NCBI GenBank assembly: GCA_019914945.1
Contig: CM034110.1
Span: 8,945,808-9,009,807, forward strand
Source of the DNA: Typha latifolia
Lineage: Eukaryota; Streptophyta; Magnoliopsida; Poales; Typhaceae
Reading direction: 5' to 3'
Length of the DNA stretch: 64,000 nucleotides
The notes beneath the pieces were generated by a model, which did no database searches, was not told the DNA's origin, and worked only from the letters and a program-made list of their open reading frames with translations. Positions 36,911-51,900 of this stretch are shown here, piece by piece (positions within the stretch are counted from its first letter, which is position 1; every line of letters begins with the position of its first letter). A program made the position numbers and the translations under genes.

Positions 36911-39900
36911 TTATATATCTTCTGAGTCTTGTATCTCAGACAGAAACTGAGCTTCCATCAGAGCTAGATACTTGCCAGGATACAGGAAAGTAGAGAACTT
37001 CAATTGGTGACTTGATAGGTAAAATTAATCAGGGGTAGTATTCCAGGTGCAGTATACACAAGAAACAAGACTATTATTTCTGGTTAAATTCAGATCCATG
37101 CTAGTAACTTAGTATCTAGGTAACAGGTGCATTACCTCGCCCAACATCTTCTAAAATAGCAATGGATTTCATGAGTAATGACTTTGCTTGTTCGCTTTTT
37201 TCCACTTGACAGAGATGAGTTATTTCATCCTTAAACTTAATATCTTTCCTGTGAGTGAGAGGAAAATCTCTGTACAGCTTGCTCATCTCCAAAAGGCACT
37301 CTGAAGCAGCAGTGTGAACCTAGAAAAGAGGGAGGCAGCAGGAGGAAAAAGAAAATTAAACATCACGTAGATGGATAGAGAATGGACAGGAATGAAAAAT
37401 TAGTCAGAATTTGAGGCCAACCATAGAATAATTATGGCTTAAGTCAGATAGCAGACAGCACAAACTTACATACTGCTAGCGATGAACTGAAACATAAAAT
37501 TCAATGAGGAGCACATTTTCATGTAGTTAACAAATTATTCGAGACAAATTGACCTAATCTACTCTCCTTGGAGATGAGATTAAAAAAAAAAAAGAGCCTA
37601 TCCTTGGAGGGGTAGAGAACCGTGGAGAAATGACCAAATCATCACTATGGCCAGGGAAGCACATTTGACCTAAATACATGCCCAAGAAGATACAACGGAA
37701 ATAAAACTGCTTATGGGTAAATGTGTTGGATACTTGGATTCAAATCATAACTTGTTAAGCCAATAAATGGTATGGTCAAGGTCAAGCAGTCCTAATACTG
37801 CATGCTAACTGCCCTAGGGTTGGACTGTAGGAATACTTCTATGCTCCAGCTGTATCATACCATATCATATGAGATACTTCATTTCCATGTTCAGTTTTTT
37901 TAAATAAAAATAAAAACAGATACGCTTGGATGCTTTTCAACATTCAGTAAGCCAGATTCAAAATTTCCTATTAGATCAGGAAGATTCCATTTGTAATAAA
38001 AGTCAACCCTCAATATTATACTATTAAGCATGTTTCTATCATCTATGAACTTGAAGGAAACCCATATTGGCAGATCATGCCATCAGCCTTTAGGGGCATT
38101 AGTTTAACAACACAGAATTTAAACAGACAATCTCATTAAGATTTGCTTCTTAGCCGATGTGGCAGGAAGAACATTACTATTTTGATTCAATGAAGACGGC
38201 TTGCAAGTTACGCCCCTAAATTTATTCTATATTAATGTATATGCATCAGTCTTACAGACAACTTATAGAGGAATAAAAGATCTTAATATCTATCTGGCTG
38301 TTGACTGTCATGTGACACAGTTAATCAAATAATGGAGTAAATATTAGACGACCAGACATGAAAACTAAATAGTAAATACTCATACAAAATTAGTAACACA
38401 ATCTTTCAAATTGGGAAAGTGGAAATGCCCATAATAAAATAGAAAAAACATAGAAAACACAAACAAGACAATCTGAGTACCTGGGCAATTTTAATTGTCT
38501 GTATGCATTCAACTATTTTTGGTGCCACAGAGTGAAGCAACTGAAAAAGTTGAACACCAGAAAGAATGAACAAGCATAAGGGAACTACAATGAAAGTCAG
38601 CACCTATGAACTAATCAGAATGCAGTTGTCTGTGTTTACCTCATGAATCAAGGAAGTTGCATCATGAGAACAAGCAGAAGCATCATCAGAAACAGAGCAG
38701 AATTTCAAACATAGCTCTTTGATTGATGAAAAAGCCGACATTTTAACTGTTAAAAAAAAACCATCAATGTATGTTATTGCCATAATGATGCATAAGGCAA
38801 AAGGATGATACAGAAGTTTTTATTTTTAAAAATGATATCAAAGTTAAATAAAGAAGAACATGTCATTAATAAAAAGCACCTGGCCAGCCATAACCATGCG
38901 AGAGGGAACTTGAGAACACCTCTATTATACTTTCCCTCTGATTAAGAATATCTTGCAGAAGAGCAATGTGAATGCAAGATGTGACACAATCTAGAACTTT
39001 GTCAAGAGAAACAGAAACTGCTTCACTTTCATCTTGTCCTGCAAAGGCGAAAAAAAAAAAAAATCAAACTTCGCACTAATGCACACATGAAAAGCAATTG
39101 TATCCAAATATAAATATATAGTTGCATATGCTTATATTAAGAAACATTTGCAATGCTAGCCATACTTTTCCTTTTGATTCTAGTTTTCCTATATAAGCAT
39201 TGAGTACATCAAAGCTTTTCAATATCCTGATGTAAAAGATAATTCAAATGTTTAACATCAATAATTATTCAGAACTATCATAAGAAATACATTGCTTAAG
39301 CTGTTATCAGAAAAACTATGTTAGCTTTATCTCTCAAAAACAAATTCAGAGGCAAGATAAGAACTGTGCCTCACCTGTCCCATCAGCAGATTTCAGTAAA
39401 GATGCATTCACCTTGTTGCTGACACCAGCTTGACGACAAACATCAAATAACATGGGAAATGCGCTGTTAAAAAATTCTGCTTTTCTGAATGCTCTTATTA
39501 CCTGAAAATTAATGGAAAAGGCAATTAGACAACCAGTTAAGTAATATAAATGTTTAAAAGGAACAACTTTATTTCTTCATTGGACAAGTTGCTTGTGTAG
39601 ACATAGAATGACAGATTACAAAAAAAGGTCATCAAACACCTTTATGATCATAAAAGATGGTAAATCTATTGCACGAACATTATTAAGACAAGCTGTTCGG
39701 ACTTCAGAGCAATCAAGCGACCATAAGTCTAAAAGCCCAAGAAAGGACATACTTGTTCCTTTCTAAATTAGTTTATGACAAATTTAAGTAAAGAATTGTC
39801 TTATGTGCCATACTGGATGAACGCACAAAAAGACTAGAAAATTGGTTCAAGCCCCACTGCAGAGATAAAAGTAAACTCGTCCACTAATTTTACACAAGAC

Positions 39901-42900
39901 CTGTTCCTGACTTCCTGGAATTATGAGCAAAGAGATGCAGAAGAATGATCCTATACACTATCCAGAAATGAGATTAGTAAACAAATTAGGAGAAGGAATG
40001 ATCATATAAATGATAAAGGACAACCACTATGAGGAAGCAGGGATCTTGGAAAACAAAGGATCCTACAACCATCTATCTGCAAGACATGCTCTCAGCATGT
40101 AGCTAGCCAATCTTGTCATCTTTTTTAAGAATCAAGAAAGTGATAAGAAGGTTGAGTTACATGGATCGATATACAAATAGCGATTTGAGTTAACATACAT
40201 ATGAAATTTTTGAGGCCCTAATAATTCCTAATCAAATTTGTATATAAGACATTATTCTTAAAGATCTTCCAAACTGTTAAGAGATAGATAATTATCTTGT
40301 TTAAGTATTTCAATGCTCAACCGTATCAAGTATCAATCATAATAAAGATTGAAATATTTGCATTTTGCATCAATATTGCATATTTTTTCCACATCACTTT
40401 ATTAGTTTCAGATGGAGAATTCCGGGAATAAACAGAACAGCTATAATGATAAAGTGTATCCATGCTTTTCATACCGGTGGCCCTGTTATGACACATGGAA
40501 GTTACAAGTAGCACATAAATACAAGGACCGGAAATATTACTTGCTGCAAACACGAAAATGCTGCCTCGCGGTAGGATTTTATTTTTTTTGTGCAAGCAGC
40601 TGAAATAGCACCCAAAACAATATTTGGAATAGCAGGGTCTTTAGCAGACATTGCATCATGACAAGATGAACAGAGTGAAGCTACTGCATATAGAATAACA
40701 TCCTTCCCCTGAAAGAAGAAGCACCGCAAAGAATTAGAATGACTGAAGAACGAATATTAATCACAACATTTGCTATTGATGAAGTACAAATATGGACCTA
40801 GCCACAATAATCAAATCATTCATTTGAGCTTTTCTAAATATGGATGGAAACAAGATAATTGCTACTTAATAGAATCTGTTAAGAGCATAAGTTACTGTCA
40901 CAAAGGACTAAAACCACAGTACTCTATACGCATAAGCTTTTAGAATCTGTGCAGAGCATAACTTGCATGCATACAATTAATGATATACTATATTCTCTTC
41001 CTTTTAGCTTCATTGTGAAAGAAATTAAGAATACTCTCAATAAACTGGCTAAGTTTAAAAATTTCTTTGATAATGAATGAAGTGACAATCTACAAGAACT
41101 GGCACGGTAGGTAACCAGATATGCTGGTATTGCCAGGGCTACAAGTTGTATAGAAAGAATCATAGCAAACATCTCTTTCATCTTTCTGCCTAGAAAGAAT
41201 CCAGTTCTGTTTAAGAATTTACTAGTGATAGAGGTGAATTAAGAACCTGAGTTGTGGATATTTCTACTCCCTATAAATTTTGACATCACAGCAGATATTG
41301 TCAGAGCATTTACAATCCACATACCTCCCAGAAACGACCAGGTAGTTCTTTTAGAAGGCATTCAAGTAGATTCTGATAATATGCTGAAAGAGACTCTCCC
41401 AGAATATCACTCAACTTTTTTATTGCCTTGGCTGACTGCAGATACAAGAAAGACATAAACCTCAAATAAAAACCATATGAAAAAAATTAATGGTTATCAG
41501 ATTAAACTCATCTCCTGCTGCGAGGGAGTGATTCTTGACAAAAAATTTGTGGTACGTAAAAAATGTAACTTAGAAATGAATAATAGGAATAGCTAAGTAC
41601 CTTCCTTTTACATGCCCATGATGATGATGAAATACAATCACAAATAAGAGAAACAATTTCTGCCAAGTATAACTGAAGAGTGACTCTTTCACTGCTTGAG
41701 TTATCTTCCCATAGCTCTTCATATAGGGCATTTATATCCTTATCATCTTCAAATCTGCAGTATAATTCATTAGCTGGAACTCAATATTTTCTAAAACTTA
41801 CTCCACCACAGGCACTACGGAAACCAAATGTCTCATGCAAAAGATCATTTTGAAATATGGCACAAGTGTAGACTAGTAGTTTGACAATTTGATGCACAAT
41901 AAGTATTTGAAGAAGTACAATACCAAGATACCAGGAGTTGCAAGAAAAGTTCCCGCTTCAAAATAACAAAAAATAACTAATCTTAATATCAGTTATATAT
42001 CAAAAGATAAATTCCAGACAAACCTTGAAAGAAAAATAACAGGAATAACTATTGCATGGTATCCACTGAGAACATCTGCAGCAAGATTCATGTAGGCTTT
42101 CAGAAGAACTGCCCCAGAAATCTGCGCATTTCTTTCACCTAAATGCAGAGCAGCAGTGTCTTCAATCAACTTTTGAGACAAAGATGGGCTTGCAAATTTC
42201 AATGTGACAGCACATGCAGATGCAAAGGTTCGTTTTGCTGCAGCACTCTTTTCCTCTCGAACAGCATGAAATAGGAGCTTTGATAGCATGCTTGTAAATG
42301 GCTTGATGTCAGCAGTTACCTTTTGTATCAACAACATGATGAAACTGGCAACACCTACCCTGAAAATTTAAGTTCCAATAAAACAATGGCTTGCAAAATA
42401 CAGTTTGGAGGCCACATGCTAACAGGCGATTCATGACAAGAATGATTAAGGAATTATATTCATAAAGCTGAATATTTATACATGACTACTCCATTTCAGT
42501 TCAAGGTTATACTGTAGGAAGTATGCAAACTAAAAGTGGGAAATGAGAAAATCAAAGCGCTTTACACTAGCTACTGCAATTCATGACATTTGACACTTTC
42601 CTGATAACTAGTCATATTCATGAGTAATTTTTTCTCTCAAATAGACTATGTAGCCATTACTGTCATTAATGCTTGTAAGAAGTGGCAGTTGAAAATGCTA
42701 AAAATCTATAAATAGGTCGAGTCAGTTTCACATGCAAATCAACTAGTGTCTGAAGGAAACAAGCAATTAGCATCAATGACTAGGTAATAACATGAAATTT
42801 TGCCAGCATTCCCCCATCCCTCCAACCCCCTCATAAATAGTTACAAAGACTTAGATTGTTTTTTGCCTTTTCCTTGTCCCCATGTGCCCTCCAGTTTTCT

Positions 42901-45900
42901 TCCACATCAGTTCACTATATACCACCAATTTGATACTTACAATTTATTTAATTAGCACCTCACTGTAATGGTGATAAGAAACTTCATACATCCACATCAG
43001 TATCTTAAGGCTACTAAGGACCCCGTGCATGACAATGTCTAGTACCCTCATCATTTAGCAGTGTATTGAAAGTTGCTCACACAGTTAGTAGACCTCAACC
43101 TTATAGTTACCTTCTCCTTTGCAATAATTCCATCTCACATTGTTGTTTGACCTCCTACATGATAATAATAGTTACAATAATAAGTTGCTTTGTTGTTATG
43201 TTGATTAATCCCTATCTAGACTAGTATTCTCCACATGCTTATTAGCATCGGCATCTTATATATAGTTGCATATTGATACAACTGGGTAAGGTATAATTAT
43301 GATTTTGGGGGTTGTGCAAGTTATTAAAATAGTTATAATTGAGGGATGATTCTTGCAAAAGCCTCCTCACAATGTTTTGTTGCATGCATATTTGTGTTGT
43401 TTGTGCCATCTGTATCGATTATTAAAATATTTTGCACACCAAGGCATGTGTCTAACCAAGCGGTACAGTCAATCTTCCCAAGAAAAGAACAAGTTAGATA
43501 GTAAATATATAATGTTTTACTACAATAGACTATTGAGAAATTTAAAATAAATTATGGAACAGTGAAATGAAAAAAAATAATAATAATGTTTTACATATCG
43601 GACTCGCATCCAAAATGTTACTAGATCCACTGACATAAGAATGTACCTGGTGTTAAGCCCTACCAAAATGTTACTAGGTCCACTGACATAAGAATGTACC
43701 TGGTGTTAAGCCCTACTCCCGATCTGACCAATTGGGCAAGACGAGGAACTAAAGGATCCAATGCATGTGTGTCAACAACCTTTAGACATATATCAAGGGT
43801 TTCCCACATTGGAGAGTCTTTAGCAACAGCAATTCGCAAGCTCTCAAGTTTTTCAGTTTGAAGCCCAACATTTGCAGCGTGCAGCTAATTTTCCAAAATA
43901 GAGAAGTTACTTAGAATATAAAAGATGCCACAAAAGTAATAATCAGATATTAGATATAGTGTAGTAGTCATCCCCGTATCCACTGTCCTACATCATCCCT
44001 TCAAGTGAAAAAGAAAAGTGCAGAAATTAGTTATAAGTAAGTTTAAAGTGGTCAGACCTCAACATAGTTCAGCCTCTGATCTTCTAGGCTTGACAAACAT
44101 TCGAGCATGCAGCAGACAAGATCAGGCAAGTGCGGCCGAAGTGCAGCCCCAGCACCCTATAAATCAATTTATAAAATGACCTAACTTAGCCAAAGATTAT
44201 AGCCAACATGCACTAAGCAAAAAATTACATGCTTCAACTAAATGATGATAGATCTATGTTGTAGTTTACTAGGAAACAAAGAAACACATCATAGTGTGGA
44301 TCTTGGTAACTATGACCATCAGGCCTTATGTAAACTATCTTGGGGAGCAATAGACTCATTTGCCAATTGTTTCAACATGTCAACTCTTTTTCTATAACAG
44401 TATTTTCTCAACATCCTTGCAGATTCCACCATAAAAATGCAGATTTTCTTCTTCTTACATCTTTAAATGCATATTTGTTTCATGGATGCTACAGCTGCAA
44501 TAAATAACAAAACATCATATGCTCCCAGCTCCTATTCAAATTCATCGTTTGCCCACATTTATAGTTTCTTTTGGGACTTAATATGTTAATTCTAGAAAAG
44601 ACGTAAACCATCAAGTTTGCTCCAACATTCAAAGGAGTTCTGTTCACATGTCACTAGATAATATGGATACAAATCGCCACCTGGTCCAATCTGAGATCTA
44701 TAGATACCTCAAAACTTGCATTAGTTCCATGTTCTCAACCCATTCCTATGCAAGGACCTACTTGAGTCAACTGGCATCTTGCAAATAGTCTAAATTTATA
44801 GGTATGACATCATAATAGTACCAACAAATATTTGCCAACTTAAATGATATATTCAGAACAGCTGTGTCCCTATAAAAAAACCCTTCTGTGAATCATATAA
44901 AAAAAAGGATAAGAAAGAAGAGCTTCAGACCTTTGCGAGCTTCATTACTATGCCAATGGATGCTTTTTGAACATTAGAAACTTTACTGACTATTCCTTCT
45001 GTAAGCAAGAACGGCAGAACAATGTTCATTGTCTCACTAGCATCTGAAACTGCAGTAAGTGAGACATCACAAAGTCTGATTGTTAACGAGCTCACAGCAC
45101 GGCACAAACTATCACCAGAATTTCGTACAGTTTCCTTAATGTCATCCATGGCACGAAATGCAGCTGTCCATATACTTCTCAAATGCTTAGAAACCTGGAA
45201 TAAAATACAATGACGCTATAAAAAGATAAATGATTGAATATCACACCAACAAACCAAGGAAAAAAATGTTAAGAAGTTAAATTTGACTCAACATAATTAT
45301 CTATGTCAGTGAGCCATTAGGACAGATAAGCTCCATCTGGTATGTGAGACCACACCCCATGTAACAATCTGCCTGTATTTGCTGAAAAAAGTCAAAAACA
45401 ATCCAAACTGGCACAAATTGGCACAAGGGTCAAATGGCTCAATCACGGTTGGCACTAGGCACGGCTTAACAAAAGGGAGTACAATGAGAGTACCAAAAAC
45501 TCCAAACATTAGTTTCAAGTTTCAATAAGTCACTGGCATAAAATGTGCTGATCAACACTGACCAGTGTTTTCTAAAAGGCCATCAATGTAGACAGCAACT
45601 TCAATATTTTATAGAGACTAACATGCTCAAATAATCCCTGAGAGGTATACTCAAGAGCATTATCTTGTTAATGAGAAGGAATTACAACATGTCAGCCTAA
45701 GAAACTATATAATACCTGACTATATTTCCGGCCTTGGATAATGTCTGCAAGAGCAAGACATGAAGCTTCACGTGAGCGCCAGAGTCTTGATCCAGATTGT
45801 GCCAGCAAATCATCCATAATAAGATCAAAATATTCATCAATAGTTCTTCTAGGATCAGCCACAATTGACTTCCAGATGTGCCCCATAGCATCCTAACAGC

Positions 45901-48900
45901 AGGCTTAGGATTTAATACATGAGGGCAATATAAATCAACTTAGAAGAAACACCAGATTATATGGAATATACACAAATTAATGAATGTAATGTGTGATTGT
46001 GTGAATCAGAATCTTCAAACTATAGATTAATAAATAATAAATAAATTTCATACGTTCTAAGAGAACTCTTGGACAGTGCTACAGGTCTCAGATATGACCA
46101 ATATCCTCCAAAGGGAAAGGAAAGCGAGAGTTATGTAGGTTCACTAGTACGGTATCAAATATTATCGTACAACAAAAATAAAACATGCAAATGAAATTTG
46201 GAGCCAAATCAACTACTTTCAACCTCATAGCTATTGTAAATAAAATGTACAGTGTCAACACCTGGACATTTTTATCAGGGTCATACTGGTAGCGAACAAG
46301 TCGAGGAATCAAAGAACGTAGATGTGGCTGAAGAGCATCCCCAGCATGTTTTGCTATCTTGGAAAAACCAAAGGCAGCACCTCGCTTTGAATTTAAAGAA
46401 GCCTGATAATTAGCAAGATCCATGAACTTATATATCAAGTCGGGTTGCCCCATCTCATTTGCCATGCTGCAAAGCTCCTTATATGTGCTAAGCTTTCCAC
46501 CATTAAGACTTTCACCAATAGCTCCTTCTTGGAAAACTTCAGAATCTTCCATAAGCTACAGGCCACAAAACAAGTTAAAATGCACAGACGTAAATAAACA
46601 TTTAACAAACTAAGGAAAAGAATGTGAAATGACATAGACACCTTGATAGCTCTTTTCCTCTTCCCTGAACCAGTCAATGTGCTTACAAGTGCATGCACTA
46701 ATTCTTCCTTCATAGACGGATCACCAAGTTCATAAACAATACTCATGCCTTGGGAAGCCAAATCTTGTGTAAGATCATTCTGATCACCAAGAAGGTGAGA
46801 AAAGGCTTCCTGCAAAACCAATTAAAATAATAAATCTCTTGGTGTGAGCATGACACCCTGTGGGTGTGATCCTTTATGGTTTCAGTTTGATTTATGTTGC
46901 TATTGGTTTGATTTCATTAGTTGGTCAGCCAATTTTTATTTCCACTTTGCCTATATATGGCAGCTGTTAAAAGTGATTTATTTGAGCCTCTAGATTAGAA
47001 GGATTCCTAGAGTTGTTACTAAAATGCCGGGAATTCTGTTTTCAAAGAAATATGGTTGCCACATTAGGAAAGACATCTTAGGATGTGATTGGTTGATGGG
47101 AAGTAGGAAAAGAAAGTGACAACTTACTAGAATTGAGGCATTTTTGGTATTTGGATGGAGTTTCTTAATTTTCTCAACACAACCTAACTTCTCTGATTTT
47201 GGCTCATTCTCCTTCCTTTTCTCTAGGGCGAGAGTAGCACTTCCCAAGTTTTCATATATTATCATTAATTGCTATAATTACCCAACTCCACCAAACACTT
47301 TCAATTTCTTACCAAACATAAATGCATATGAGGCATGACTAAATTTTAGAAGTGACTTCTCTGTAAACTTTTACTTCAAAAGCCACTTTCTTCTTTCCAT
47401 TTTTTATCAACCAAATACACCCTTATCATCTGAAGTGGTATGCTAAGTGAGCCCCTTACTGAACTCCTACTTGAGACCCAAAACTTTCCAACTGAAATTC
47501 CATTTCCCTAATTAAAGACCAAAAAGAGAATTCCTCAGAGCCCCTTTTTTCTCTTCCCCCTCCTGCAGTCCAGGCTCTCTTCTCTTCTCTTTACTGAACC
47601 ACCATTCCGCCTCTCTTCCTCTCAGTCAAGCTCCTTTCTTCCCTCTTCTCCTTCACAGCTGCAGCTGCCTTTCCTCTTCGTTCCCTCCGCTATTCTCTCT
47701 TTCTCTACTGTTGTAGCTATTAATGCTCCCGCAGGTACAGCCATTGTTATTACCCCTCTTTTTCCCTCTTTTGATGCTGTTTTTCTGTTGCCATCTCTTG
47801 CTTCCTCTGCAGCTCCGCCATCGAGCAGCCCAAAGTTTATTCCTACAAGCTCTAGGCTAAAGCCGAAGTTGAAGGTCTAGCCATCTCTTCATCTTTTGCT
47901 GATGAGCAGTAACATTCATTTATCAAAGTCTAATTTTTCGTTCCAATTTTTGGATCAAGCATTGAAGTTCATGGCATGATATGCTCACTTTTACTTTAGA
48001 TCATAATGTTCTGTTCTAGAATTCTATTCATTTATTCATTGTGTTACATTGTTGTCAAAATGATATTTACCACTGAAGAAATTCAGAAAGTATAGCTGTC
48101 TATGAAAGTTGCATAGAAATAAAAGAGAGTTAACATATAGTGAAAAATCACTAGCAACAACTCATATATATTTATGAGGAGTACGCCAAGGAGGGCAAGG
48201 ACAGTGAAACCATATCGTTAAGTTGTGCCAACTCACAGATATGAGAAAACCAATGCAAATGCTGCACAGACTAACATAATTATGGTGCATTAAGCTGCTA
48301 TAAAAAGAACACCAGGACAAAAATAATAGCATACAAATGGCAATCCAAGAGAAAACAAACACCAGTGTCACTTGAATCAATGCATGAACTCTTCAAAACC
48401 AGCAGCCATTTAATAACAAAACCTCCTATAGCTTTGGACTTCAACTTATGGGCAGTTCACATTTAAGAGCATTATTTAGTTCATCCATCCTGCAAGTTCT
48501 CAAAATTGTTGTCGTGATCTCAATTGAAAAACATTTGACGTTACTGCCTTACTAGTCTTCTAATCAACTATAAGCTTATCATAGAACTTTCTGGTTCATT
48601 TGCATATTTGTTTGTAACTCAACCAAGTTACAATATCATTATTTTCCTAAATCTAGGGAGGGGAGCACTATTGTTCTACATAAATTACTCAGATGTATTT
48701 CTGAAAATCAAAGATTTCCTTGAAAACATACAGATAATTCTTCACCTGCTATATCTTTGCTTATTTATTAAACAGTTACTCCATACAGGGCAAAACCTCC
48801 GGTTAAGTCTATAAGTTCGCATGCAAAGTCTGACAAAATTATTAAGTACATTACTGCATGTTACAGAATGAAAGATAGCACAGGCTAACGTGCTCCTAGA

Positions 48901-51900
48901 TATCGACTTGCCAAATATTCAAATGACAGACCTGTACTTCTGGAAGAAGTTGCTGGATTTTTGGATGATGGCCACAATACATTATCAGTGACACCAACCA
49001 GACAGTACCTGCACAGCGATCATCTTTTCTGCTACTGAAAAGGAGATCATCAAAGAGCTTTTTAATAATCATGTCTTGACTCATAACATGTGACTCCTCA
49101 TCACAGTTGCTCTTCCATGAGCCAGTTACAATGGGTAAGGGCATTTCAGCGGTGAGATAGTTGGTGCTTCCGGAAAGGGAACTATAATTTGATCTGAGTA
49201 TTGTATCTGCAGTAACAGGGACTCCACCCCATATAAAAGATAGAGCCTCCCCAGCAGCAAAAAGTACATCTTCGACCTGAAAAGTAAAAATTTTAAATTA
49301 CCATACCATAAACAATTAAAAGTAAAAAAAACCACAGTAGGGAAAAGTTTAACAAAAGATAACTGCAACCTTCGATCGGGAAAGACTAAATATCAAGTCC
49401 AGAGAACTTTTCAGGTGTGGAAATGAAATTTCATTCACAGAAATATGCCCCAAAGAAATAATTATTTTTTGTATTGCTTTGATATCAGTACCAGAAAGCA
49501 GTTTGCTCAGCCTTTCATGCAAAATTGTTATAACTCCAGCTGCAGTTGAGTAAAACATACAACATATATTAATTTGGGAAGATCTTTTTTACATTAAAAA
49601 TATTAGTATGATAACAACTAACAACCAAAACCCACCGGCAATGGAATTGCGACAAAGTATAGGCAGTGAACAACGAAGACCAATATGACCTAAAGCTTCC
49701 ATTCCAGCAGAAGCCAGTATTGCACTTTCTGACTCGACCACATTTACGAGAACACCAACAGTACTCTGAAACAGCTCCTCTGATATCTACATGAACAGGA
49801 AGCATTATCAAGTATCAACATTGCTTATTCCTAATATAACAAATTTTGACTCAAAAAAACCAACGTAAAATGGCACAAACCTCCAAAATTAAACCTTAAT
49901 GTGACTTTGAGACTTCAAAATAAGCAATAGCTAATGATGATGTATTTCTTGTTTAACAAAATATGAAAATATTTTTTTTTAATTTGTACATAGAGAAGAA
50001 ATTTCACCCTTTAACCCAAGAAAATAAAACTAGACTGTCTGGATTATTTAATAGAACCAAACTAAACTACAAAAAAAAGCTAAAACTAAGATCCTCATAT
50101 TAAAAGGATTACTTGGTCAAAAGGATATACTGAGATGACCAAGCATTGAAACGAAAGACAGGATCCACTTCAAGCATAAGCAAGCAATATTCCAAGGTTA
50201 GTAGATAAGGATGAAAAGTAACATTGTGGTACACAGAAATACAATAGGTTCCCATTTAACAAGTGACTTTTCTGGTATTATCTTAGAACTTATTCATCCT
50301 GCAAAGTTTCATTAAGCCATTAAATTTGCAAATCACTGCCCTTCACTTTTAACAGGAGAAATATCAAATAAGAAGAAACAGTATGGAGCATATTATTAAC
50401 TTTGTGCCAAAGCATATAAAATAACATCTAGCTACCAACAAAGAAGAAAGAGGAAAGGCAGAAACAGAATAGCAAGAATAATATAAAATGCAGCCAAAGA
50501 ACTGTTTTGCACACACAATATTATACATACATCATATATAAAGAGATTCCGAGAACTTACAGAAGGTGGGTTCTTCATGCACTCTGCTGTTATATATCCA
50601 ATAGCACATAACAAACCATGATGATTTTCAAATCTGGAAGTATTGCACATGAAATCCATCTCAGTGAACCTAACTTAATCATAGAAGTCATAAATATCAT
50701 GAAACTAGTTGCTTAGTGCGACATGAATAACCTTAATATTTTGCTCCCACTGAGTAATGCAACAAGCTCAGATAAAATAGTAGATGAAGCAGAACTTGAA
50801 AGAGCAGAACATGCAATCCCCAGCAAGCGGGATGCAGCTTCCCGAGTATCAGAATCAATATGACCAAGTAAATTCTTTAGCCAATCTACCCGCCCAGCAT
50901 ACCGTGATGCTACCAACTATAGGAAAATTTTAAAAAAAGAATTGAAGACTTAAATATCATAAGTTTGATTACTGAAACATTTAAGCAAAAGAATAAGCAC
51001 AAAACCTTAGGTAAATGAGACCCAATTTCAACTAAAGATTTAGAAGCAGTGGCATGCAGCTCAGTAGATCCTTCAAATGACATAGCATTCTCTAGCAGCA
51101 CACACATTGTTACTGCTGGGGAATTAAAAATATCTGTTGATTCTGTTTCCATATCAGAACTGCACATTCTACAATCTGCTTCAAAGCACTTCATCAAAAA
51201 CCTGATCATGGCAACAGATGTCTTTGATGAAAAAAGCAGCTTCCCATCCACATGCTCACTAGAATCTAAGAGTTTTGGTTGCTGACTACAAATATAATTT
51301 AGCATCTCTCTTAAATCGGGATATCTGAGGTCAATTTTTTGCCCAGATATCTGTCCCTCATCTTTTGTAAGATAAAGGCCTTCAAGAGCCATTTCCCTAG
51401 TAACAGAAGAGAAAATTAAGTTAATAATGGTTTGGATGAAGCAATAGGGCACAACTAACATGTCATTCCATGAAAAAGTATGTCAATGCAAGGGGATAAT
51501 ATTCAACAAGATAATTAATAAATCATAGAAAGAAAAGCCATGACAGATTAGATGGATTATGGGTAAGTTGAATTATCCACACAAGAAACAAATACAGATT
51601 ATATTAACTTTTTTAATCACTAATTCCTAAGTAGCTTCAGAAATTAGTGATCCAAATAAAAGTTGTCTAAAGGATTCCATCAGTTCAAAAACCAAGCCAA
51701 AAAAAATGTTGTACTGGTAGATTCTAACATAAGAATCCTATACGTAGAAAAGTGATCACTTCAGCACTTTCATATTAGCATCTTCAACTTCTTTCTGAGG
51801 GTTTTAATATATCTAAAGATATTACAAACGACATGCTACATTATGAAATATTTTACGAATAAAGCCACCCCCAAAACCCGTTTTTCTTTTTGATTGAAAA

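Noticed and set aside
47480..47880. Pyrimidine-rich DNA with CTGCAG acceptor-like sites in an ECM29 intron
   Set aside because: Considered as a nested gene or captured exons, but no open frame of recognisable family links the sites.
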